In this document: positions 53,984-61,819 of the stretch, piece after piece
Layout: the number at the start of each line of letters is the position of its first letter
How positions within the stretch are numbered: position 1 is the stretch's first letter
From: Halomonas sp. JB37
Lineage (GTDB): Bacteria; Pseudomonadota; Gammaproteobacteria; Pseudomonadales; Halomonadaceae
NCBI RefSeq assembly: GCF_002332255.1
Contig: NZ_NRGW01000001.1
Coordinates: 1,612,001-1,676,000 of the forward strand
Reading direction: 5' to 3'
Length of the DNA: 64,000 nucleotides
Made by a program: the position numbers and the translations under genes
The notes under the pieces: generated by a model
Told to the model about the DNA's origin: nothing
Database searches by the model: none
Seen by the model: only the letters and a program-made list of their open reading frames with translations

Positions 53984-54071
53984 TCATGTCCTCTGTGTTA
54001 CTCATGAACCTATAAGGCTAGCACAATTGGCACAGAGGCGGGGCTTATTGGCTGAATGATACTAACCGACT

Positions 54072-55019
54072 CTAGCCAGCTAAATTATTGACTGACTGCC
54101 CATTGATATATGCCAGTAGGTTGCTAAACGCATCGCCAAAGTAGAGCTCATAGCTGTCTTTTTCGACGTAGCCTAGGTGCGGTGTGGCGACTAAGTTGGG
54201 CAATTCGAGCAGGGAGCTTGTGACGACAGGCTCCGTATCGAAGACGTCAACCGCGGCCTGGCCTGGGCGTCCGGCGCGCAGCGCCTGTTCAAGCGCCTGT
54301 GGTGCCAGTAGCTGAGAACGGCTGGTGTTCACCAGTAGGGACGTTGGCTTCATTTGGGCGAGTAATTCAGCGGTGACGATACCCCGAGTGTCATCGTTTA
54401 AACGAAGGTGAAGACTTAATACATCGGCGCGCTGGAAGAAATCCGCCTGGCTTTTGGCAACGTCAAGGCCAGCCTCAATAGCACGCTGGCGGGTGCTTTC
54501 TCGCCCCCATACCAGTACTTCCATGTCAAACGCCTGACCGTAGCGTGCGACTAAACTGCCAATTTTCCCATAGCCAAAAATACCTAGCGTGCGTCCCTTG
54601 AGGCCCGTGCCTAGCGTACGCTGCCAGCGGCCTGCTTTTAGGTTTTCAACCTCTGCGGGAATATTGCGCATCGCGGCTAGCACAAGTCCCCAGGTTAATT
54701 CCGCCGCGGCGTTAGGCGAGCCGGTGCCCGCCATCACGGTCACACCGTGGCGACGGCAGGCCGCCATATCAACATGCGCCGCGCCACCGCCCGTTTGGCT
54801 AATCACTTTGAGGTTGGGCAGGCGCTCAAGTAGGGCCGCCGTGATGGGCGTGCGTTCGCGAATAAGCACGAGTGCCTCTGCGGCCTTCAATCGCGTGCTT
54901 AGCGCATCCAGGTCGGTAAGGGTGTCATGATAAATCGCCACATCATGGTCTTCTAACTGCTTGAAGGCGTCTAAGCTGCGTACACAGTCCTGATAATCGT
55001 CTGGAATGACAATGTTCAT
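54072..55019 (-). CDS. D-2-hydroxyacid dehydrogenase family protein
   Basis: A 315-residue NAD(P)-dependent dehydrogenase. The cofactor loop is GRTLGIFGYGKIGSLVARYG; the catalytic Arg is in LVNTSRSQLL, Glu in DVFDTEPV and His in ATPHLGYVEKD. It interconverts a 2-hydroxyacid and a 2-oxoacid; substrate unknown. Its ATG overlaps the stop of the TRAP permease gene (ATGA), so it probably acts on the imported acid. It is the last gene of the TRAP operon. Confidence 0.9.
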   Translation of the reverse strand: MNIVIPDDYQDCVRSLDAFKQLEDHDVAIYHDTLTDLDALSTRLKAAEALVLIRERTPITAALLERLPNLKVISQTGGGAAHVDMAACRRHGVTVMAGTGSPNAAAELTWGLVLAAMRNIPAEVENLKAGRWQRTLGTGLKGRTLGIFGYGKIGSLVARYGQAFDMEVLVWGRESTRQRAIEAGLDVAKSQADFFQRADVLSLHLRLNDDTRGIVTAELLAQMKPTSLLVNTSRSQLLAPQALEQALRAGRPGQAAVDVFDTEPVVTSSLLELPNLVATPHLGYVEKDSYELYFGDAFSNLLAYINGQSVNNLAG

Positions 55020-56998
55020 TGCGAGAGCTCCTTGCTTGGCAGAGGGGCGCGGGCGTCATCAGTACTATTTTTATCAGTACTGTTTTTATCAGTACTATTT
55101 AATCGGTATTGCCACCCAAAAAGCCCGATAATCAGTGCAATGCCTGCTATATCGGTCATCACTTGACCATTAATCAGCATCAGTGCAGCGGTGAGTAATA
55201 ATCCACGCTCGAGCCAACTGCATGGGCGTAAAAAGAAGCCAATCGTTGATGCCGCAAGCGCCACTATACCGATAATGCCAGAACCCACGGCAAGGGCAAT
55301 CTCAAGCACGGTTCCATCGCCTAAAAGAGGTGGATGGTAGATAAACATAAAGGGAATTAAGAAGCCGCCGAGCGATATTTTGGTCGCCGTCAGGGCCGTT
55401 TTAAACCAGTGTGAACCCGCGATAGCGCCGCCAATATAGGCCGCTAGCGCAACGGGCGGTGTCACGCCGGAAAGGATTGCAAAGTAGAGAATGAATAGAT
55501 GCGATGAAAGGCTGGGCAAGCCAGCCTCAATAAACGCAGCCGCTACAACAGACGCAGCCAGCATGTAGGCTGCCACGGTAGGGAGCCCCATGCCGAGAAT
55601 GATCGCCACTACCATTGCCAACAGTAGTGTGATTAATACATCGCCGCCGCTGACGACGAGAATCACAGATGAGACTTTAAGCCCTAGGCCGGTAAGGCTG
55701 ATGACGGATGCAATAATCGCAACGCTACCGATGATAACGGCGATCATTGCAGCGGTCATCGCACCCGCTTCTAAGGCAGCGGGAATCGACTTCAAGCGAT
55801 CCGTAAAGCTGCCGGGGCTGCGCCAGGAGAATAGGTAAATTAGTAGTGCTGTGAAATAAGCGGCGACGGCGGCAGTCGTGGGGGTATAGCGCAGCACCAG
55901 CATGGCGATGAGTACAATGATCGGCAGCAGCAGTGTTTCAATGTTGAACAGTCCCTCGCGTAATGTAGGGCGCTGGTCTTTGGGTATAGGGTTTAGCCCA
56001 AGGCGCTTAGCTTCGAAGTGAACGCTCATCCAGATGGCTAGATAGAAAAGTAGGGCGGGGATAAGGGCAGCACCGATGATTTCTAGGTAGCTCACCGAAA
56101 TAACATCAGCCATGACGAAGGCCGCGGCACCCATGATAGGGGGTAATATTTGTCCGCCGGTGGATGCAGAGGCCTCTGTGGCTGCTGCGAAGCGTGGGCT
56201 ATAACCGCTTTTTTTCATCAGGGGGATGGTGAATACGCCGGTAGTCGCTACGTTGGCAGCGGTGCTGCCGCTGATACTACCAAATAGGGCACTGCATAGA
56301 GTGGCCGCTTTAGCGGGGCCTCCGGCCATGCCGCCAGTCAGCGAATTAGATAAACGCATAAATGTATCGCCACCGCCAGTGGTTACCAGCAGCGCGCCAA
56401 ACATAATAAATACCACGATCACCGTTGAGGAAGTGCGCATCAAACTGCCGTAAATCCCGGTTGGGCTCATGTAAAAAGTGGCCACTAAGTCGGCCCAACC
56501 AAACCCTCCATGCCCCCATACACCGGGTAGGTAGTTGCCAAAATAGGCATAGGAAAGCGCAATAAGTACCAGGATTGGAAACGCAAGGCCGATGGCACGA
56601 CGGCAGGCCTCAAGCAAAAGTAAAATGGCCAGAACCCCGAACACCAAATCATAGGTGGTCGGCATGAGGTAACCCAGCTCATAGATAATCCGATCAAACT
56701 GCATGATGTAGTAACCGCTAACCGCGATTGCCAGTATCACAGGGATGACATCAAACCAAGGCAGGCGGTGATTGTCTTTCGCACGGCAGGAGTAGCCCAA
56801 AAAGATTAGCGGCAGAGCGAACAAGAGGTGTATAGCATTTTGGGTATTAACGGCCCCCGTTATGGCGGCATAAAGGTGAAAAACTGCCATCGCCACTGCC
56901 ATTGATCGCATCACCAAAAACCAGACACCCGTAAGCTGGCGCTTGCCCGAGTCTTCTGAGTACTTCTCAACGATCTTATTGCTTCCAGGGGTATCCAT
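55016..56998 (-). CDS. TRAP transporter fused permease (TAXI type)
   Basis: A 660-residue membrane protein fusing the small (4-helix, DctQ-like) and large (12-helix, DctM-like) TRAP subunits, the form used with TAXI-type binding proteins. Seen: GFGWADLVATFYMSPTGIYG, FSGSISGSTAANVATTGVFT-like segment (LFGSISGSTAANVATTGVFT), ASASTGGQILPPIMGAAAFV and MGLPTVAAYMLAA. The C-terminal tail contains three tandem NSTDK/NSTDD units. It imports an organic acid with Na+. Transcribed after the binding-protein gene and coupled to the dehydrogenase. Confidence 0.93.
   Translation of the reverse strand: MDTPGSNKIVEKYSEDSGKRQLTGVWFLVMRSMAVAMAVFHLYAAITGAVNTQNAIHLLFALPLIFLGYSCRAKDNHRLPWFDVIPVILAIAVSGYYIMQFDRIIYELGYLMPTTYDLVFGVLAILLLLEACRRAIGLAFPILVLIALSYAYFGNYLPGVWGHGGFGWADLVATFYMSPTGIYGSLMRTSSTVIVVFIMFGALLVTTGGGDTFMRLSNSLTGGMAGGPAKAATLCSALFGSISGSTAANVATTGVFTIPLMKKSGYSPRFAAATEASASTGGQILPPIMGAAAFVMADVISVSYLEIIGAALIPALLFYLAIWMSVHFEAKRLGLNPIPKDQRPTLREGLFNIETLLLPIIVLIAMLVLRYTPTTAAVAAYFTALLIYLFSWRSPGSFTDRLKSIPAALEAGAMTAAMIAVIIGSVAIIASVISLTGLGLKVSSVILVVSGGDVLITLLLAMVVAIILGMGLPTVAAYMLAASVVAAAFIEAGLPSLSSHLFILYFAILSGVTPPVALAAYIGGAIAGSHWFKTALTATKISLGGFLIPFMFIYHPPLLGDGTVLEIALAVGSGIIGIVALAASTIGFFLRPCSWLERGLLLTAALMLINGQVMTDIAGIALIIGLFGWQYRLNSTDKNSTDKNSTDDARAPLPSKELSQ
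55058..55101. repeat. 15-bp tandem repeat in the permease tail
   Basis: Three units of a 15-base repeat (ATCAGTACTATTTTT, with one substitution in unit two and a shortened third) at 55058-55072, 55073-55087 and 55088-55101. On the coding strand each unit encodes NSTDK or a variant. Unit number could vary between strains without shifting the frame. Confidence 0.85.
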
Positions 56999-57057
56999 CG
57001 GATGACTCCCACGCTCACGTGTCTTTTAGCAACCACTGCAGGCGTGTATAAATATGA

Positions 57058-57095
57058 GGATGTTTAAACATCCGCAGGCTATTAATCGCCTGCGG
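57058..57095 (-). promoter_or_regulatory. palindrome and hairpin between binding protein and permease genes
   Basis: GGATGTTTAAACATCC (57058-57073) is a perfect 16-bp palindrome that overlaps a second hairpin, CCGCAGGC (57072-57079) pairing with GCCTGCGG (57088-57095). Both lie in the 110 bases between the binding-protein stop and the permease start. Such structures often protect the binding-protein mRNA or reduce read-through so that the permease is made in smaller amounts. Confidence 0.6.
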
Positions 57096-57108
57096 GTGCC
57101 AGCAGAAA

Positions 57109-58092
57109 TTAGCGTGCTTCGGGAGGAATAACGTCTTCTGGGATTTCAAGGCCCAGCTCTTGGTAATAGCGCAGCGCACCCGCATGGACCGGGAAGGTGG
57201 CATTATCAATGACGTCTTGCGGGGTCATTCCCTTGGCAGGAGCAAAAGAAGCCGCTACCTGTTCGTGGTTGTCCCAATAAGCTTTGGTGATGTTATAAAC
57301 AATATCATCATCAAGAGAGCTATTGGCCGATACGCCCATATAGATTCCCAAGGATGTTGCCTCATCCATGCCGCGGTAGGTGTCTGCAGGGATAATTGAT
57401 GGCGATAAGAAAGGAAGCTCGGTTGTGACAGTTTCAAGCTGCTCTTCTGACAGCGAAAGCAGCTGTAAGGGGCGCGAGGAGTGAACTTCTGTAAAAGCCG
57501 GTATGGGGGGAATGCCGTTATAACTAAAACCGACCAAGCGACCATCAATGACCCCTTCGGCTGCATCATCAATACGCATGCGCTGAAAGTCAGGCTCTAC
57601 GCCTAAAATATCAAACACTAGCTCAGTGATGTACTCGCCGCCGCCGCCAATACTGCTGGGATTGAAGCGCTTGCCCGCGAGCTCTTCGAAACTCTTGATG
57701 TCGGCGTCTTGACGAACGGCCCAGTGCATTGTGGAGGGAGCAATCCAGTATACAAGGCGTACGTTTTCGTTGGGTGTGCTTTCGAACCGACCAATACCGT
57801 TGTACTGCTCGTAGCCTACCAAGGCTTCGGTGAAGGCAAGATCAAGCTCATTGCGCCCTAAGCGAATAGCATTTTCTCGCGTGCCGCCGGTTTCGCGCAC
57901 GGTAATTTCATAAGGCGTGTTAGCACTGATAACCCGTGCGCCCTCTGAAATACCAAAGAACCAGCCAGTGCCAGTAGGAACCGCGCCCATATTTAAGGCA
58001 TCTTGTGCTTGAGCAAGAGGGCTAGAAAGCGTGCCTAAGGCCAATATAGATGCAGGAAGGAGTAAGCGTGCTTTCAGCGTGAAAGGAATCAT
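57109..58092 (-). CDS. TAXI-family TRAP substrate-binding protein
   Basis: A 327-residue periplasmic binding protein. The start is ATG 58092 with GAGG upstream; the signal peptide is MIPFTLKARLLLPASILALG and ends near SPLAQAQD. The mature domain has MGAVPTGTGWFFGISEGARV and ETGGTRENAIRLGRNELDLA, as in TAXI (TRAP-associated extracytoplasmic immunogenic) proteins. It delivers the ligand to the fused permease; the ligand is unknown, with glutamate or other organic acids known for relatives. Confidence 0.92.
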   Translation of the reverse strand: MIPFTLKARLLLPASILALGTLSSPLAQAQDALNMGAVPTGTGWFFGISEGARVISANTPYEITVRETGGTRENAIRLGRNELDLAFTEALVGYEQYNGIGRFESTPNENVRLVYWIAPSTMHWAVRQDADIKSFEELAGKRFNPSSIGGGGEYITELVFDILGVEPDFQRMRIDDAAEGVIDGRLVGFSYNGIPPIPAFTEVHSSRPLQLLSLSEEQLETVTTELPFLSPSIIPADTYRGMDEATSLGIYMGVSANSSLDDDIVYNITKAYWDNHEQVAASFAPAKGMTPQDVIDNATFPVHAGALRYYQELGLEIPEDVIPPEAR

Positions 58093-58178
58093 TGTTATTA
58101 CCTCAAGCATTGAGATGCTTTTATTGTCTTGGAGTGTTCGATTCGGTGATGGCGCGTTAGCGTTCTGAGCTTCAGTCG

Positions 58179-58196
58179 CTTAGCTTAAGCGCTAAG
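58179..58196. promoter_or_regulatory. inverted repeat in the TRAP operon upstream region
   Basis: CTTAGC and GCTAAG form an inverted repeat with a 6-base spacer, about 90 bases before the binding-protein start. The 290-base gap between this start and the LysR gene otherwise shows no coding signal. It may be a LysR-type or other operator; low certainty. Confidence 0.25.
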
Positions 58197-58380
58197 TGCC
58201 ACTTTTTAATTGTGCTTGCGAGACAGCCGGCCTTTATTATACATAACCATCCCAAGACTATAATTACCTTTTATCAGTGCGCTTGGATATTGGTGATTGA
58301 TGAGCCTGCTTTCGTAAAGCGAGAAGGCTGGCGCTGTATGAGTGCTAAATGCCTGGCAGCATCGCATTGTTCTGTCTCTT

Positions 58381-59295
58381 TTATGCTTGATTTGATGGTT
58401 GTGAAAATTTAGCAGATTCAACAAGATGGTCGATAAATAGCCTGGCGGCCATGGATGTTCGTTCTATATTGTTGACATAGATACACAGTGGGCGTTTTGC
58501 CCAGTCATCTCGAATAGGCAGTACACGCACCTGTAGCCCGCCAACATATTGGCGAATAGCACCTCGGGGAACTACGCCAATACCTAACCCTGCCTGAACC
58601 ATCAAACATAGCGCGTCGTAACTGGTAACCTGAATACGTAACCGTAATGGCCTATTAGCTAAACTGGCCGCTTTCAACAGCTGCAAATTGATGGCGCTTG
58701 ATGAGTGCAGACCTACATAGGCATGCTCAAGGCTATCGCGAAAATCGATGACGTCGCGATCGGCAAGTGGGTGATTTAACGGCGTGACAAGCACTAGCTC
58801 ATCCGTATGGTAAGGCAACTCTGCTAAGTCATAGCCATGAGGCAGCTTTGCGCATATGCCAATATCGGCGCCATTTGCCATAATTTCACGGGTAATAACC
58901 GGGCTAACTTTCTCTTCGAGCTGCACACCGATATCGGGATGCTTTTCAAAAAATGCCTGCGTCTCGCCAGGTAAGTACTGAGTGATGGCGGACATATTGG
59001 CAAAAATGCGAATAATACCCCGTTCACCGCTAGTGTAATCGCGCATCTGAAGCTCTAAGTCTTCAAGGTTATGCAGCACGCCTCGCGATAAATGCAGTAG
59101 TGCATTTCCCGCGGGCGTTAACTCTACGCCACGGTTGTTGCGGTGTAGTAGCGGCGTGCTGAAATGTGTCTCTAGTTCGCTTAGGCGTTTGCTTACCGCA
59201 GATGTCGCAATGAACTCTGCATCAGCAGCACCCGTAATAGTGCCCGTCTCTGCTACCCGGACAAACAGTCGCAAGGACATTGGGTCGAGTTTCAT
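58381..59295 (-). CDS. LysR-family transcriptional regulator
   Basis: A 304-residue regulator. The N-terminal winged helix (MSLRLFVRVAETGTITGAAD, TSAVSKRLSELETHFSTPLL, RGVELTPAGNALL) is followed by the inducer-binding domain. It lies upstream of the TRAP operon on the same strand and divergent from a flavin reductase gene, so either could be its target. The inducer may be the TRAP substrate. Confidence 0.92.
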   Translation of the reverse strand: MKLDPMSLRLFVRVAETGTITGAADAEFIATSAVSKRLSELETHFSTPLLHRNNRGVELTPAGNALLHLSRGVLHNLEDLELQMRDYTSGERGIIRIFANMSAITQYLPGETQAFFEKHPDIGVQLEEKVSPVITREIMANGADIGICAKLPHGYDLAELPYHTDELVLVTPLNHPLADRDVIDFRDSLEHAYVGLHSSSAINLQLLKAASLANRPLRLRIQVTSYDALCLMVQAGLGIGVVPRGAIRQYVGGLQVRVLPIRDDWAKRPLCIYVNNIERTSMAARLFIDHLVESAKFSQPSNQA

Positions 59296-59479
59296 TTTGA
59301 GCTCCTACTTTTTGATATGGCTGCCAATGACCGTGAGCGATGCCGGGATTACTGTATGCAACGAGGCTCGATTTTTGACCAGCGTAGGCCTATATTGGCT
59401 TTCGGCTTATTAAATTACACACAAGATGATGAGAACTGCTGGGCAGCAGCTATTTTAGCGACTGAAGAGTGAGCCACAA

Positions 59480-60094
59480 ATGAGCGACTACTTGCTAGAT
59501 GAATCCCCATTAAGTCCAGGTGTTATATACCGCTTGCTGTCTGGCACTGTTTGCCCACGCCCTATTGCCTGGGTCGCGACTCAAGATAAACACGGCAATG
59601 CCAATTTGGCACCGTTTTCCTTTTTTAACGTAGCCAGCGTCAATCCACCTGTGCTGGCATTTTCACCTTTGTTAGACGGTAGTGGCGAACTTAAAGACAC
59701 GGTTCGCAATTTAAACGACGTCGCGGAATGTGTCGTGCACGTGGGCAGTGAGGCGCTAGTCGAAGCACTCAACGTCACCAGTGCAAGCGTGCCACCAGAC
59801 GAGGATGAGTTTGCGCTGGCCGGATTAGAAAAAGCTAGTATGCCCGGTGTGAGCGTGCCCCGGATTGCCAACGCCCCGGTTGCTTTTGGCTGCAAGCTGT
59901 TCGATATGATTCGATTTGGCGACCAGCCCTTAGCAGGCACCTTAGTGCTTGCCCAGGTGGTCTCGATTCATATTGATGATGCACTGTGGGACGGCCGTCA
60001 TGTTGATATGGAGCAACTCAAGCCCGTGGGCCGATTAGCCGGCAGCGATTATCTTCGTATCAGCGATCGCTTTGCTATTGAGCGTCCTGCTTAG
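59480..60094 (+). CDS. flavin reductase family protein
   Basis: A 204-residue FMN-binding split-barrel protein of the flavin reductase/DIM6 family. Seen: VICRLLSGTVCPRPIAWVAT-like start (SGTVCPRPIAWVATQDKHGN), NLAPFSFFNVASVNPPVLAF and GCKLFDMIRFGD. It reduces or binds FMN, sometimes supplying a monooxygenase, but none lies nearby. It is divergent from the LysR gene. Substrate and partner unknown. Confidence 0.88.
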   Translation: MSDYLLDESPLSPGVIYRLLSGTVCPRPIAWVATQDKHGNANLAPFSFFNVASVNPPVLAFSPLLDGSGELKDTVRNLNDVAECVVHVGSEALVEALNVTSASVPPDEDEFALAGLEKASMPGVSVPRIANAPVAFGCKLFDMIRFGDQPLAGTLVLAQVVSIHIDDALWDGRHVDMEQLKPVGRLAGSDYLRISDRFAIERPA

Positions 60095-60268
60095 AAAAGA
60101 CTTTCTATTGCTATTGGTTAAGTAACGGTAGCTGAAGAAGTTGCCCTGTAATAATGGATTGCCGTCGATATTCCTACACGGCATCAGGTACCCATCGCCA
60201 CCTTAGACGCTGAACAAATTATAGCGTGTGAAGGTGGCCACCGGCTCAGCCCCAGTACAGTAAAAGCG

Positions 60269-61036
60269 TCAGTTAAGACGAGCTTTTAATTCATCCAAAA
60301 AGGCTTGGATTCGCGCAGCGTTGGTACCTACATCGCTGGCACCTATACGCGATGCCGAGCGCATATCTACCTGCACAGCGTTCTCGCGTTCCGTTAAGCG
60401 AATGACAACGTCATCCTCAAAACCAAACCAAGGTGTCGTTGCCGTGGCCTCTATGTGATCGTCGCTAATCCTGGCGATTCGCCAGCCAGCTTCTTCTGCC
60501 TCTGCTTGTGCCGCAGCCAGCACTGCCTGAGGCGTTGCTTTCAAAAGGAGAGGCTTGATCGCCGGATAAGCTGCTTGCTGTTGCCGAGCGGTTGCTTCGC
60601 CGGGATAAGCGAGTGCATTAGGCGCTGCTTGGCGAGCGCTTGCTAGTGCTTCAAAAGCAGGCGGATTTTGCATATCGGTGGTGATATCGTGAATGGCGGG
60701 TAGAGACTGGGCACGCTGCCAGTGCTGCCAAGGCACATAAAGTAGCGCTGCCGCACTAAAAATAACGAGTGTTGCTATCACGGCTGGCGTGGAGCGGCGT
60801 TTGATCGCGCTAACGAGAAGTGCCACAAGGCTTAATGCAACCGCCGCCCCAGCGGCATAAACGCCGTTGCGTAGTAAGATAAACGCCTCACTTAACGAGA
60901 TATGTTCACCGCGGTATGCTGGGCCTGATCCGGCCATCATCATGGCTGCTACGACGAGCAGTACAATGCTTAACCCTGCTAGCACACCTGGCCAGCGGCT
61001 ACGGTTGGGGTGAGAGGTTTTTTGGCGTGTTGTCAC
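60269..61036 (-). CDS. DUF1499 family membrane protein
   Basis: A 255-residue protein with three to four N-terminal membrane helices (about residues 18-100) and a C-terminal DUF1499 domain (LPAIHDITTDMQNPPAFEAL through AVQVDMRSASRIGASDVGTN and ARIQAFLDEL). The start is GTG 61036 with GGAGA upstream. Function is unknown; the domain is found near the membrane in many bacteria. Confidence 0.88.
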   Translation of the reverse strand: MTTRQKTSHPNRSRWPGVLAGLSIVLLVVAAMMMAGSGPAYRGEHISLSEAFILLRNGVYAAGAAVALSLVALLVSAIKRRSTPAVIATLVIFSAAALLYVPWQHWQRAQSLPAIHDITTDMQNPPAFEALASARQAAPNALAYPGEATARQQQAAYPAIKPLLLKATPQAVLAAAQAEAEEAGWRIARISDDHIEATATTPWFGFEDDVVIRLTERENAVQVDMRSASRIGASDVGTNAARIQAFLDELKARLN

Positions 61037-61100
61037 GTTTTCTCCTTATCACATCGTCTTCAGCTATTGTTAACGCAACTGCGCCATCAATGAGATTTTT

Positions 61101-61448
61101 ATGACCGCTATAAAAACAGCGCTGCGCGAATTGCTCGTGAGCGCACCGCGTGAGGCACTGCCTATGACCTATCAGCAGGTCGCTTCAGCACTATCGCTAA
61201 CACCGCCTCGCACCATTGGCCAGGTTACTCAGTCACTTGAGCAGCTAATGCGTGAAGACGCTACGCAAGATAAGCCGTTCATGGCCGCATTAGTGGTTAG
61301 CCGGCGAGGCGAGGGGTTGCCTGCAGCAGGCTTTTTTGAGCTAGCTGTTGCACTCGGGCGCTTTCCTGCTGATCGTGCGCTGCATGAGGTGGCGTATCAC
61401 GCTGAGTTTCAGCGAGCGGCCAGCGAACGCAGCCAGCATCAATCTTGA
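61101..61448 (+). CDS. uncharacterised 115-residue protein
   Basis: A soluble protein with two predicted helical parts. The first (ALRELLVSAPREALPMTYQQ, ASALSLTPPRTIGQVTQSLE) resembles a short winged-helix-like layout, and AALVVSRRGEGLPAAGFFEL is a strand-turn-helix. It is divergent from the DUF1499 gene, 64 bases away, and its last 10 bases overlap the convergent DUF3820 gene. No family was recognised with confidence. Confidence 0.65.
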   Translation: MTAIKTALRELLVSAPREALPMTYQQVASALSLTPPRTIGQVTQSLEQLMREDATQDKPFMAALVVSRRGEGLPAAGFFELAVALGRFPADRALHEVAYHAEFQRAASERSQHQS

Positions 61449-61693
61449 CGCTGCCTGGGTCTCTGGCGCAGTGGCTCTAACAGCTCACTAAGGCCATTAT
61501 GGTCAATTTCCTGCATCAACTGTAGCAGTTGGCCGATCTCACCTGAAGGAAATCCCTCCCGAGCAAACCAGTTTAGGTAAGGGCCAGGTAGGTCGGCAAT
61601 GAGCCATCCCGCGTGCTTTCCAAAAGGCATGGTGCGTGTCACTAGCTTTTCCAGGTCTTCTGGTTTCATACGCTGAATTCCATCCGTTTTCAT
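61439..61693 (-). CDS. DUF3820 family protein
   Basis: An 84-residue protein with the DUF3820 pattern MPFGKHAGWLIADLPGPYLN, WFAREGFPSGEIGQLLQLM and NGLSELLEPL. Related domains occur in exonuclease-like proteins, but this short form has no known activity. The start could be 61693 or the ATG at 61669; neither has a strong ribosome binding site. Confidence 0.85.
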   Translation of the reverse strand: MKTDGIQRMKPEDLEKLVTRTMPFGKHAGWLIADLPGPYLNWFAREGFPSGEIGQLLQLMQEIDHNGLSELLEPLRQRPRQRQD

Positions 61694-61819
61694 TTAAGTG
61701 ATGCCATATGTTTCTGATGTGGCATATTTTTGTTAGACTTTCGTCGACAAATGATACCTATCTCGATAAAGGGCGACTATCTTTTCGGCACGTTCTTTAT
61801 GTACCGCCAGGGGCATGAC

